Assembly (NCBI GenBank): GCA_001683735.1
Contig: LUGG01000004.1
Coordinates: 496,001 to 560,000 of the forward strand
Origin: Grifola frondosa
Lineage: Eukaryota; Basidiomycota; Agaricomycetes; Polyporales; Grifolaceae
Direction: 5' to 3'
DNA: 64,000 bases
A program made the translations under genes and the position numbers. Shown here in pieces: positions 23,686-36,354 of this stretch (within the stretch, counting starts at the first letter, position 1; each line of letters begins with the position of its first letter). The notes beneath the pieces were generated by a model, which made no database searches, was not told where the DNA came from, and saw only the letters and a program-made list of their open reading frames with translations.

Positions 23686-25502
23686 AGCGCGTAACTCTCT
23701 GGCAGGCGAGTGTCATTCTATCATCATGCAAATAATTCTCAATGTGCGCAGAGTGATAGAGAGCGGTTTGATATAAAATATCCCGAGCGAGCATCAACGT
23801 CCTGAAGACGAGGAACGCTGACCGACGCAGATTCACCGACGGCCACTCTTCGACAGGGGAATTCCTATGATGCGACAACCAACCGATAATGTCCAAGACG
23901 GTTGACACGTTTTCCGACATACGCAGAAGGCTCAGAAATGCAGAAACATCACGACGTACCAATGAAGATCATGGACCGCCGCGCAGTGGCACGACACGGC
24001 CCAACAGAATCCCATCTCAGGTGGGCAATCATCCATCCGAGGAATAAAAACCCATAAATGCGTGATGCAGGATGTGCTTCAGCGAATATACACAAGATCT
24101 TCAGGGGATCCACAAAAGCCACCTGCGAAAGCTGAGAGGAGAGGAGCCACATGCGCCGAAAATCCAAAACTATCTCGAAATCCCTCCGTCGAGGATTGCA
24201 GCCATCCTCAAAAGAAATCAGCGAGCATCACGATAGCGATCCGTCCGTAAAAACAGACAGTCCAATGTCAGGAAGATAACAGCAATCAGAAAGGTTGCAG
24301 AAAGGTGTTCCAAGTCCCCCCGGTGGTTCTTTGTGGTGGTTCCTCGTGGTGCGAAATCCAAACTTTCTGTGGCAGAGACAGCTCGATGTTGACGAAAGCA
24401 AAGGGAGCTAGGAGCGGGTGACAAGATGTGCACGACAAGTTTGAAGATGCGATGGACAGAGACCAAAGCAAGCAGGCAAGGACACCGTCGTCGTTGCAAA
24501 TGAAAGGAGGCGAGTCGGAGTTGCTTCCGCAACAACGGTCACATACGAGTTTGGCGATCCACACTCCGCCACCCCGTCTGTGGCTTCGAGCACTCTCTTC
24601 CTTGGAATAACAATTCAATTTCTTGTCTGCCCATCCATGCAACGGTCAATTACCACCGGTCAAAATCCACTAAAGAGTCTTGCTGCCACTTGACGAGTCC
24701 ATACAACCTCTCTGCGTGTTCGACCCCAATTTGCCTTCAGCTGGCTGCGGCACATCTTCGATAAACTGGATATTTTCATTCGCCTTTAGTCCTGAACTCG
24801 CTCTGCAAATGTTCGCCTTCCTACAGTCAGTGCTTCCTCGTTCCAATTGGCAACGCTACGATTCTTGGGGCGAGAAAACTGCGAAGTTTCAACTTCCCCA
24901 AGGCTCGCTCTCCAGTGTCAGATGAACGATGCGATGAGTTAGCAGAGACGTGCATCGACGTTGACATGCAACTCCCATCGGTGGAAATGCTGCATCTAGT
25001 CTATACCAGCATTCTCCCCCTCCTGACCCATATTCAAGGTTGCTCTGGTCTTTGTTCGAAGTTGGTGCGCGTGTTTACTATATAGGATGGACTAGTACGT
25101 TTATATTGCGTTAATCTAGTACCTACCGAAACAATCACAATCTTGCATTCCTCGCGCGCGACCATCACAACGACGTGGACTTTCAGCCACCATTCGGACG
25201 TGCTTATATTTTTTTTGAATCGGTCAGCCGCCACCAACATTTTTCTGAACCGTGAACAATGGAATAACAGAATGGAGTGAGGATCTTAGAGGCGACAAGT
25301 ACAAATAAGGGCATGAATACATTACGGAAGTGCTTCAGTGATGCTCCCAAAATCGAGATGCATCATCGGTATTCGCGTTACTGCTCGCAGAGCTCGTCCA
25401 CCACCGATCCCGCCCGCACCCCAAGAATGCTCAACAACGACTCACTGAGACCATGTGTCGCCTGCGTACAGCCCTGCAGATAAATTCTGGGCGCATCCTC
25501 CC

Positions 25503-27283
25503 CTAGCGCAACCTCCTTCCCTCGCTTGCCGGCAGGAGACGATAATTCCGTGAGATATAGAGCTTCGATGGGTGTGAGTGGCCGTTGAGCTTCAATACGG
25601 GCGAAGGGAAGCTATCCGACGAAGCGGATGAGACTGGAGATGACTGCCCGGAAAAGACCATCTCGTCGACATCGTTAAAGATCGACACAGCGGGCTCCTC
25701 CCCGGACTCGCCACTGGCGACGAGCTCAATGGGAGACGACGGCTTGAGACCAAAGTACTCTCCGAGGTCGGACGTTTGCAAGATGCGCACCCAGGAGTCG
25801 CGGTCGTAGCCCGTTCCGCAGACTATGGCGTCGTATGTTTTCTGCGATACACTCCGCGAGTAGATGGCGTGGAGGGTGAGATGAATGCCACCGTGCTCAT
25901 TAGAGACCTCTGCCGAGGCATCTTCGGCAGCAGAAACGATGGTGTGCGAGCGAAGGTTTATACGAACGCGAACAGAGCCGTCATCACGGCCAGTGCGAGA
26001 AGCCACGCCATCAAGCAGCTTTTGGTGGTACATCACTTCGTACAACTGTGCGAAAGAAATAAGATGATCACTAGAAATGAAGGAAACGGAATATCGATAA
26101 CGCACTGCATCGATCGTCCTGGGATTCACGACACTATAATTAGTGCTGTTGTACTCCCGCAGCACTCGCTGACGGTCGCCTTGTGTCGGGAGATTGAACA
26201 TCATGTCAGTCGCTGGCGGCTGCCGTTTAGTGATATTTCAACAAGAATACGGGAACAACTCACAAGCAGGATCGAAAATCTCATTAGAGAAGGGAGTGTC
26301 ATCGCTTGGCTTGAGTGAGCCTTTGCGGAAGATCATATCCAGCTCGTGTCTCTCGCCCGTACCAATAGGCAGGTTGTTCAGGCGATTATACAGATCTAAC
26401 AGAACCTCGGTGGATGACTGGCCAGAACCAATGACTGCGATCCGCAAGGGTTCCGCAGCGGGACGAGGTATGGATGCGAAAACCTGATCAATGGAGGTGA
26501 CATAATTTGCGCTATGCAGGAGGCGAGGATGGGGAGAGATCGAAGACAGAGCGGGAGGGAGTCTAGGGTAGCCGCCAGGAGAGAGCACAATATTTCCTGA
26601 AATAGTGTGATGAGCATGCGAAATGAGTAATCCAGAAAAATCGACCGCACTTGCTCGTCTGAAAAATTCTGCACCGGTCGCTACATCGCGACTGCGTACC
26701 TCCACGATACCGCCGCCACAGTGAGTGATTCCAAACGACTTCTTCGCCAAATTGCACCTGGACACCTTCCTGCTGAACGCGTTCGGCAGCCCAGGAGAGG
26801 TAATCATAGTATTCCCTCCGTGTTGGCGTAAAACTTCCACGGTTAATGAAAGGCATCAGCCGGTCCTGAGAGTGGAGGTATGCGAGGAAAGTGAATGGGG
26901 ACTGGGGCGATCGGAGAGTCGCAAGGTCTTTTAGGAAACTGAAGTGAAACGAGCGATGAGGACTCTGCGATAAGCGATCTTATGAAGGAACTGACCTGAT
27001 CTGCATGCGAGAATTGGGCAACAACATGCCCGGGTGCCATCGGAACTCTTGCTGCTTCTCGATAAACAAAACTTGACGCAACGGCGCTGCGCTCTGATAT
27101 AGCGGTCAAACGCCGCATAAAGGACATAAAATTTTGAGCGCAATCTAACTTGAATAGGTGCAAAAAGCGTACTTTATTGGCACTCCACTTCTCCACGATA
27201 GCTCCAGCAATTGCCAGATTGGCTGGGCCAAACCCCAGACCGATAATGTCGTAGATCGGAACAGATGGATTGAGAGAAGGCAT
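25503..27283 (-). CDS. sidA: L-ornithine N5-monooxygenase (siderophore biosynthesis)
   Basis: This is an FAD- and NADPH-dependent enzyme that hydroxylates L-ornithine at N5, the first committed step of hydroxamate siderophore synthesis in the cytosol. The ATG at 27283 gives MPSLNPSVPIYDIIGLGFGP-ANLA with the FAD-binding GxGxxN. After an intron (about 27087-27173) comes VLFIEKQQEFRWHPGMLLPN, then SFLKDLATLRSPQSPFTFLA, LMPFINRGSFTPTRREYYDY, the NADPH-binding IAVIGSGQSSTEVLLDLYNR, and near the C-terminus DAIVCGTGYDRDSWVRIL, the late ATGY-type motif. It ends ASEGRRLR with TAG at 25503-25505. The reading frame joins cleanly through about six introns. It diverges from the peptide synthetase at 28174 across a promoter carrying iron-GATA sites, which fits joint control by iron. 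Confidence 0.93.
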
Positions 27284-28173
27284 CTGAGAGGTTCGGTCTC
27301 AAAATTCAACCAGAATAGCTGAGGGGGCGAGCGATTGCAAGTGCGGGTCAGATGCTTCGTTCGGCATGCACGAAGCCAAACCTTTTAAGACAGTGGGAGA
27401 GATTACGGACGTCGTCATGCAATAATCAAACGTCACTCCACTATTCTGGTACCATCGTGTCTGGGGTCGTACAGAATTGAGATCCAGGTTGGAATTGCGC
27501 TGGGCAGTTCAAGGGTGAGGCTCGGACGAGCATCATCGGACGGAAAATCCGAGCCAGCGCGCGAAATAAATCTGCGGAAACATATACCGGCATCAGGGAA
27601 AGATTACCCATTGCCAATAAGAGCTCATGGAGCGAGCTCTGGACGAGAGCATGCGTGTTTGGGATTGACCACCCTTGGAGATCAGAAGGAATATCTCCTT
27701 TATCTGATAAGATCACACGCATCTCATGCTCATTCGCTCCTATGTACAATCTGATAAGATAAGATCGGACCTCGTGTAGCCGTTGCTCTCCTCCGTCTCC
27801 TCCAGTCTCACTCGAATTCCTTTCACCAACCACTCGGAATATAATGGCCCCCTCATCTTCAGATCTTGCAGCACAGTGCAGCACACGGCTGGCGATTTTT
27901 ACCGGGGCTCGGCGTTGCTGTGATTGAGTTCTGACCTTGGCACAAATCGCGTTCCACGATTGCGTGAACACTCTTGGACGCTGGCGACAGTCGACTTGAA
28001 GTTGAACTTATCCACGTCGTTCTTCGTTCCTCTGAGCTAGAGTTGCAGAGCCGCAGAATATCCGGGAGTCGTCACGAAGGTGTGTCTATTTTCTGTCGTA
28101 CTCGACTTCCGCGCATCCCATACTCAGTCGGACCGGCACCACAACCGTTCCCTTTTCTCAGCATTACCACAGC
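27284..28173. promoter_or_regulatory. Divergent siderophore promoter with two iron-GATA (ATCTGATAA) sites
   Basis: These 890 bp separate the two divergent start codons. ATCTGATAA occurs at 27702-27710 inside the near-palindrome TTATCTGATAA (27700-27710), and again at 27749-27757, where it runs on into a second GATAAG (27758-27763). ATCWGATAA is the binding consensus of fungal iron-responsive GATA repressors (SreA/Urbs1 type). The pair lies near the middle, about 420 bp from the monooxygenase ATG and 465 bp from the synthetase ATG, so one repressor could act on both. Confidence 0.75.
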
Positions 28174-31100
28174 ATGTCAATCGTGCCAGCTCCAAAAGAC
28201 TCCATTGAAGGCTCCCCTGTTGTGCGTGATTCAGACGCTCTTGCTGGACACGAGCAGCTTCTCTCGGGATACAGACACCACGATTTCCCCCATCTCTCTT
28301 CGCGACGATTCGCATCCGACACGTTGCACACCGTCTCTGATAGTCTGCGCGAGCTGCTTCGTCACTGTTCTGATGGGAATGCTTTCATTTCAGCCGTAAT
28401 TACAGCCGTTGCACGCGTCGTGGGGGCATACTGCGGCTGTCAGGACGTGCTAATCGGCGTTTATGAAGAAGGCGATCTGCTGCGGCCTATCAGAGTATCT
28501 TGGGACGAAACTGAGTCGTGGGAGCACGTCAACAATGCTGCACTGCGAGCTCTCGCAGACGAAAAGTGGCCTCGAACTACTCCCGCTGCCTTGAGGAACA
28601 TTCTCGGCATTAGCGAGAAACAGTCACCGTACTTGGCGCTTTTCAGTATCCCTCCTCTAGAATATACCACCGCCCATATTACTGCTCCTCTACACGTCAC
28701 GATCCACGCTGCAAGCTCTACTGTGTCCGTTTCTGCCTCTGAACGGATTTCCCATCCATCGCAATCCGAGCTATTCCTTTCCCAAGTGTCGGCATTGTGC
28801 GCGCATTCTCTCAATAATCCCCATTCAGCGGTAGCTGTTCTTCCTAATCTCGCTCCATATCTCACATCGGCCTATGAGCAGCTTTCCCCAGAACAGCGCG
28901 CCATCGTCTATGGGCGAGTTCCTTCAGTCAAGCTTGCGACAGACCATCTTGGTCTGCAGGCGACGTCACAGCCGCATGCAATCGCCGTCCGCTGGTACTC
29001 AGATCTTTCCACGGATCAACCGATCTCTTCATTCACGCCGAACGTCATAACATTTGGCGATCTCCATCGGAAGGCCAATCAAATGGCTTCGTGGCTGCGT
29101 CAAGTGGGCTTGGAAACCGGTGTCGCGGTCGCGGTCAGCATGAAGCGTGATATCTGGTTTCATATTTCCTTGGTAGCTATCCTAAGGGCAGGCGGATATT
29201 ATGTCCCGGTGAATAATGCTTTCTACTCATTTGGCTCTTGAAGTAGAACTCATGGCGTTGTAGATTGATCCTGAGCTGCCACCCGAGAGACAAGCCTTTA
29301 TTGTGCGCGATTCAAATGCGCGATTCGTTCTTTCTTCATCGGACTTGCCTTGCTATGACGCCTTGGGACCCTCCGCTCTGGACGTCAGTGATCTGGAGGT
29401 GCAGGCTACTATAGATGCACAAGACAGCGCAGAACTGGAACTTGATGTCGTCAGCCCGGATGACACAGCGTATTTGTTGTATACGTCAGGTGCATACTCA
29501 AGCAGATTGTTCTTTCATCGTTTCCGCTGACATTTCCATCTTAATAGGCACGACTGGAACTCCGAAAGGATGCATATTAACTCATAGAGGCCTAAGCGAA
29601 GCCACCTTGGGTTTGGCCTCTATGTGCGCATCCGTCGAAATAGAGAATTGCAGCGAAGCGAATTACCTCTCAATCGCCTGTACGCTTGTTCTCAAATCTT
29701 TCTCTTAAATTGTTTTGAACGCTCTTTACTTGCAGCTGTAGCTTTCGACGTTCACCTTGCGGAAATATTTGTTCCTTTAGCACTTGGAATTCCTATTCTT
29801 TCGGCCCCTCGTTCACTCTTATTGGAAGATCTTCCGTATTATATCAAAAAGTTGCGGATATCGCATGTCGGCATTGTTCCCAGTCTTATAGAGGCTACTA
29901 TGGGAGCTATTCAAGAGGATGAAGACGCTGGTCACGAAACTACTCTGCGATATATCGCGAGCGGTGGAGAGAAGATGAGCGATGCAGTACGTGCTATGTA
30001 AGTGTTCAAGTGCATCCCTCTTAAACGCAGATTCCGTACAGATCCTCGACAAGTGGGCGTCTCATCCGAAGGTTCACTTGGCAAACTTCTACGGGTACGT
30101 CAGCTTCTTCCGAGCATCTGTGCCGAATTTCACATTCATTTCCGAAGACCAAGCGAAGTTACAATAGGCTGCGCAGCTCGTTTCATGGACAGAGATACGC
30201 CTCGAGCCAACATCGGTCATACGTTTGCAAACGTTGCCGCCTTTGTCGTTGATGAAAATATGAACATTCTCTTACGAGGCGGCGCTGGAGAGTTAGTCGT
30301 TGAGGGACCTCTTGTTGGACGTGGGTATAATGGCCGACCAGACCTCACGGAGAAATCGTTCTTAAAGTTTCCTCGGGACGGTACCGATAGATGGGCATAT
30401 CGCACCGGCGATCTAGTTCGTATGATGCCAGATGCTACTTTGGAAGTGATAGGTCGGATCGATACCCAGATCAAGCTTCGTGGCGTTCGCATCGAATCTG
30501 AAGGAATTTCATCTATTCTGCGAAACGCAGCTCTTTCCTCTTACACGCTCGACGCCATGACGATCCTTGCAAAGCATCCTGCTATCGGACTGGAGCAGCT
30601 CGTGTCCTTCGTCGCGTGGGATACCTCTGTCCCTGTATCGGTTCGTAAAGGAGGAATCCCGGCGCTTGTTGATCCCCCGGAAGGCTTGCTAGATCAACTC
30701 AAAGTGGCTTGCGACAGAGAGCTTGCCAGCTACATGCGGCCTAGTCACATTATTCCTTTGGATTATATACCATTAAGCTCCAACGGCAAAGCGGATGCGA
30801 AAGTCCTCGCAAAGGTTTTTGTCGAGCTGAGAATGAACGTCTTGACATCACTCATGGCGGGCGGGTCCCTGAGGTCAGCCAGTGGTGAAGTTTTCACTGA
30901 CATCACGGAGACAGAGTCCAAGGTCGTCGAGATCGCGAAGAAGTACATCAAGATCTCCGTTGAGAACCTGTTACCTCATGCGAACCTCTTCGAATGTGGC
31001 ATGGATTCTATGGTCATGACCCAGTTCGCTGCTGAATTGAGGCGGGCGTTCGGCACGCAGATCTCGACTTCTAATATCATGAAATCGCCGGTCATTAGGG

Positions 31101-34100
31101 ATCTCGCGACGCTGCTAGAAGACAGCGAGTTCCCCCCTCTTCCTCACGATATGCAATATACGCAACGGTTCTACTCCGAACACTTAGAGGATGTTTCTGG
31201 CGCATATCCGGGGAGTCGGATCGAGGACATACTGCCCCCGTTTCCGGTTCAGGAAGGCGTTCTCTATCGTTCCGTCAACGCGCCTTATATGTACGTACAA
31301 CATGTTTTATTGCGCTGCAATCCAGATGTATGCGTGTCAAAACTCCGTGAGGCATGGTGCACAGTTGTATCGCGTCATGCAATGCTCCGGTGAGTAATTC
31401 GAGTATCATCCCATCTCATCATTACTGACATTTACTACCTCTAGTGCCGTCTTCTACTTCGGTAGGGAACTAGTCCAAGTCATCCTTCATGCCGACGATT
31501 GTCCCAATCAATGCAGAGAGAAGATCGCACCCAGTGACGATGACTCGGACTTCCGGGAGTTCTTCAGCTCAGTGGAAGCCTCACTGACTGCGACCGACAT
31601 CAATGAACATTTATCCGACCGCCCTCCTGTTAGGTTGTCCTTCTACAGCACTGATTCTTCTCGCACGACGTTCGTAGTTCTCTCTATCCATCATGCCTTG
31701 TACGACGGCATGTCTCTACCGGTCCTGCTGCGCGATTTCGAGAGCGCTTATCTAGGCGAACCTGCGTTGCCTTCCGCCCCCTGAGCAGTATATTAAACCA
31801 CATCGGGACGTTGAGCATGGAATCTGCTCGGGCATTTTGGTCGATGTATCTGTCCAATTTCAATTGGCAGACGATGCTCGGTAGGACAGCGTCGTCTCGT
31901 TCCGCAGACGTCATGACCATCCCTTTCCAACTATCGCTCTCAGATTTACAACTGAAGGCTGCACGCCAACAAGTGACCTTGCAAGCCCTTTTGATGTGCG
32001 CTTTCGGTTCCCTTCTCGGAAATGTTCTTTATGGGCAGGATGATGTTGTGTTTGGAGTACGTCTTGGGTGATTCTTCGTTTGACCTATGTTCTGATAATT
32101 GCGTCTCAGGTCGTTCGCTCTGGTCGTTCGCTGCCAGTGGATGATATAGCAACTACCATCTGCCCGACAATCACTGTTGTTCCGGCTCGTATCAACTTTC
32201 GCGGCTCTTCGAATATTCTCCGGACAGTCCAAGAAGACATATCCCGCGTTGGTGGATTCGAGCACATTCCATTGGGACGCATCCAACACTGGGTGACTGA
32301 AGGTGACAAAAGCCTTTTTGAGACTCTGTTTTCACTTTCTTTCAAAGAGCACGATGAAAGCGTTCTGTGGCGCGTGCTGGAAAGCCAAAACCCTGAACCT
32401 GATGTGAGTCCTTACTGCTCGTCGATACCACTACTGCCATATTCATTCTGAATCTAGTATATCTTGGCCGTGGAAGTTGTCCTCGATCCTATTCTCGACA
32501 ATTTGGTCGTACAAGCGGCGTATACGTCTGCTGATATATCTTCGAAGGTCGTGAGCAGAATCCTTCGGCGATTTAGAAGCCGTTGCAGTGCGGATGGGCG
32601 ATGGTGATCAACACACGATTAATCGGGTCACCAATGGCCTGCGCAGCGCTGACCACAAAGCAACTGAAGCTCTCGCAGTTGGAGACAGCGAAACGCAGGA
32701 GGAAGTTTTCGTTGATGAAGAACTGGTTGCGCAGATTTGTTCCATCGCTTCGAAATTCTTACAGATTGACCTCACCTTCGTCAAAGCTGATGCCTCCCTT
32801 TTCGCACTTGGCCTCGACTCTATCAAGTCAATAGGACTCAGTCGGAAACTCCATGTAGAAGGAATCACCATTACATCTGCTGATATCATGAGGCTGGCAA
32901 CTCCTCTTCGATTGTCTGGTTTTGTACGTCAAAATGGTCGCGTCCCACGTAAAAGGGATGGAGACCAGCTGTCGAAGGCTGCTTTTGCAAAGGAATGCTC
33001 GTCTTTAGAGCAGGCACTTGGTTCTGATAATCTCAGACTTTCGGAGGATGACCAAATCAAGGTTTTCCCAACTAGTGTTCTTCAAGCAGGAATGCTTTCG
33101 CAGGTAAGTTCATTATTGCTAATAAAGTGCATTTTTGACGGATGGTGTAGACCGTGGGTTCGGCTGGACGGCGATACGTGCATCTATTCCCTCTACGACT
33201 TCGAAAATCTTGTGATATTGCGAAGCTACGGCAGGCCTGGGAAAATGCAACCAATAGGTTCGATATTCTTCGGACGTCGTTCCATTTTATCTCCGCCCTT
33301 GGAATAGGGCGCAAGTGGTACACTCAGTGCCGGATGTCAAGTGGTTCAATGGTCTCTATCCAGAAGATGGTAACCTACAACTTCTACTGCGCCATTTTAC
33401 AGATTCCACCGACGTTGGAGACGAAGTTTTCAAGCGTCCTCCTATCTATCTACACCTCCTAACGGATAGCGCCAGCCGAGGATCCCTTCTTGTTCTTGTC
33501 ATGCATCATGCATTGTATGATGGAATATCCGTGGCGAAGCTGTTCGACGCCGTTCTTGGGTTCTACGAGGGTCATGACGCCGTCTCTCCAGTTCAATATC
33601 ATGATTTGCTCCCAGCATTGATGTGGCAAGAACGTGAAGGGCTGTCGTTTTGGATAAAGTGCCTACAGGATCTTCATAACCTACCAATCCCCCGCAAACC
33701 TTCCGGCATCCCTGCCATCCCTTCATCGTATCATGCATCGCTCGTGGTGCCTGTGGAAGAAGGGAAACTCAAACGGATCTGCGGATATGCTGCTGTGACT
33801 CTCCAGTGCATTGCGCAGAGCGCCTTTGCAAAATTATTAGCTACGGCGACTGGAAGTCGGGATGTACTCTTTGGTCGTGTCGTATCAGGTCGTGATTTGC
33901 CATCCGCGGAGGCAGTGATAGGTCCTATACTAGTACGTTTTTGCTCTTTTCAATATCAAGTGCTGGTACTGATTTTTACCACAGAACACGATCCCATGTC
34001 GTGTACGCTTCGATGACAATATGAGCAATGAACTGCTGTTGAGAACCGTTCACGAAGCGAACGTAGCTGCTATACCGTGGCATCATGCTTCCCTGCGCTC

Positions 34101-36289
34101 CATCCAACACCGTCTCGGAGTTAGCGATTTATGGGATAGCATTTTCGTATTCCAGCCCTTGTTGGAGGCTTTTCAATCTGAGAGCGAGCCGTTGTGGGAA
34201 TTTGACACCATGGAAGAAGCGGATATCAGTATACACGTAGGTTTTCTCTTGCACTAGGAACGATTCACGACTTACTTCGTTTGCTAGTATCCGCTGAATC
34301 TCGAGGTTCATGAACAAAGTAATGGGTTCTTGATTGAAGCTGCTTGTGCAGTCGAAGTGATGGGTATCGAAGAACTGCAATCTCTCCTCGCCCGTTATGC
34401 CGGACTTCTTCACCATATCATTGACCATCCAGATCAGGTGTGGTCCTCGGATTTACCAGATATTCCATCAACAAACGGCTTGTCTGTCGTTCAACTCGAC
34501 GATTTGTCGGATTCGAACGATGAACCTATTCAGAAGGATTGGGACTCTCGCTCTCTCCCCATCCGAGATATCTTGTCTTCCGTCACCGGTGTTGATGTCT
34601 CCAAGATTCATCTGCGGTCTCATCTCGCGGCCTTGGGGATCGACTCTATCACAGCTGTCCAGATTGTGGCGAAAGCAAGACGTGCCGGCATCCGACTAAA
34701 TGCGAGTGATATTGTGCAAAGCCGAACTGTGGATTCGGTGTTGGCCAAAGCTAGATTCTTTGAGGCGGCGAAGCAGAACGGCGATGCCAACCAGGTGGTC
34801 ATCGACATCCCTCGGGATCAATGGCCAGCCATACTCGCTCGGTTCGGGGACAACGTCGAGGGGAAGATCGAGGCTGTCACGGTTGCATCTCCGGGGATGC
34901 AGTGGCTCATTGGGATGTGGCAGCGAAGCAAGGGTTCCCGATTCCAACATGTTTTTGGATTCCGTCTTCCCGGAAACGTCGAGGCCGTAAGATTACGGTC
35001 GGCTTGGGAGAAACTCCTCCTGAGGCATGCCATACTACGCTCGACATTCATCTCTGACAACGGCATCCCGCGAGTCGTTATATTCAAGCCTGAGGGTCTC
35101 GGCACGACGTGGATGCAAGAAGATCTGGATACTTCAACGAACGTCGATATTGTTATTCAGCGCAGAATGAAGGATCTCGTTTCCTTCCCACCTTCTGCGC
35201 AAGAACCGTTCACGAAAGGCGTTCTTCTGTCCTCTTCGGAACATTCCTGTCTCCTCGTCTACCTTCATCATTTCCAGTATGATGCGTGGAGTCTACAGAT
35301 CCTCGTTGACGACCTCTATCGTCTCTACGAAGGTAAAGAGCTTGTCAGCTCAAACGACCTCCAATCGTTCCTGCGTTTCTCCACACCCCACGTTCAAGCA
35401 AGAGCGGAGCAGCGCAAGTATTGGAAGACGGCATTCCCTTCGTCGTATTCGCGCGTCCTATTCCCGTCCTTGCGCAATGCATCAACCTGCGCTCCAGATC
35501 AGCGCCGAATTGTGTACACTCTGCATGATGCAGTTCTTGGGATATCGCATCTGGATGAGCGTGCTCGCGCGCTGTCCGTATCGTTGCAGAATGTGTTCCT
35601 AGCTTGTTGGGCCAAGGTTCAAGCGGCCTACACATCCTCTGACTTGTCGGTCTTCGGTTTGTGGCACTCGGGACGATCTGGCGAGCTGAAAGATATCGAC
35701 CGACTGGGTGTGCCTTGCATCAACGTACTGCCGCTGTGCGTTCGTGATGTCAGTAAACACACCCATGGACATTGCAAAGCAGGTCCAAGAAGACCTGCGC
35801 AACCGTACAGCGTTGATTGAGCAAAGTGATCTGGTCGAAGTAGACGAATGGGTAGGCGGCAACGGCCAGCCGCTGTGCAACGTGTTTGTCAACATTGTCA
35901 AGATCGCACCCGATGTGGAGAAGAGTTCTTATTCCATGTTTGAAGTGATAGACGTGCGTTTCTGTCAGTTTGTCCTGCTCGCAACTGCCACTGATGTGTA
36001 CATTGCAGGCGCCATACTTCATTCCCGAGGTGCCTTCCGATGCTTGCTCAGAGATCGATGACTTGAAGGTGACGGCACTGACTCAGGTCAGTCATATGAA
36101 TCTGCGTCAGTTGCATGATATCTGACTATAAGGTGATTGCAGGACGACGTTATGATCGACATGGTCATATTGAAAGATAGCGACAAGGCTGCGATGTCAA
36201 TCGAAGCTTCCGCGAACGTTATGGATATCGAACAAGCGAAAGAACTGGTATCGAGATGGGCAACATTGGTCAAGGAGTCTCTGGTGTAA
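28174..36289 (+). CDS. NPS2: Siderophore nonribosomal peptide synthetase, A-T-C-T-C-T-C
   Basis: This multidomain enzyme assembles N5-acyl-N5-hydroxyornithine units into a hydroxamate siderophore. The start is ATG 28174. An N-terminal region of about 220 residues precedes a single adenylation domain: core A3 YTSG-TTGTPKG is split by an intron at about 29490-29549, A7 YRTGDLVR at about 30398, A8 GRIDTQIKLRGVRIESEG at about 30451, and A10 SNGKADAKVLAK at about 30778. Three carrier domains have the phosphopantetheine Ser in GMDSM (about 30997), GLDSI (about 32811) and GIDSI (about 34637). Three condensation domains have HHALYDG (about 31690), HHALYDG (about 33504) and HHFQYDAW (about 35266). It ends SLV with TAA at 36287-36289. 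One A domain with three T-C pairs means the A domain serves all carriers. Published basidiomycete basidioferrin synthetases have this order as I recall it. A C run at 31777-31781 seems one base short. Confidence 0.9.
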
Positions 36290-36354
36290 AAGGAAGCACT
36301 TCTGAATTGTTTTGTAGCATGTGAATCGAAATTGTCATGCAGATAGCTCACCCA

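Larger units (their letters stand above)
21381..25502. other. 4.1-kb region without a recognised gene
   Basis: No protein family was recognised on either strand. The longest open frames are on the minus strand at 22844-23359 (171 codons) and on the plus strand at 23217-23627 (136 codons); they overlap antisense and show no domain. Plus-strand fragments at 21960-22160, 22215-22560 and 22769-22960 have somewhat protein-like composition (for example NIEDMDDTSRDGSPDSSASA) and could be exons of an unknown gene. Two local patterns stand out: a run of TCAAG words (21811-22699) and a cluster of GTCAC half sites (23641-23685), listed separately. It may hold a noncoding transcript, a fast-evolving orphan gene or a decayed element. 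Confidence 0.4.

Noticed and set aside
21381..25502. Repeat-induced point mutation or a decayed transposon as cause of the gene gap
   Set aside because: No strong AT shift, terminal repeats, reverse transcriptase or transposase motif could be seen, so there is no positive evidence.
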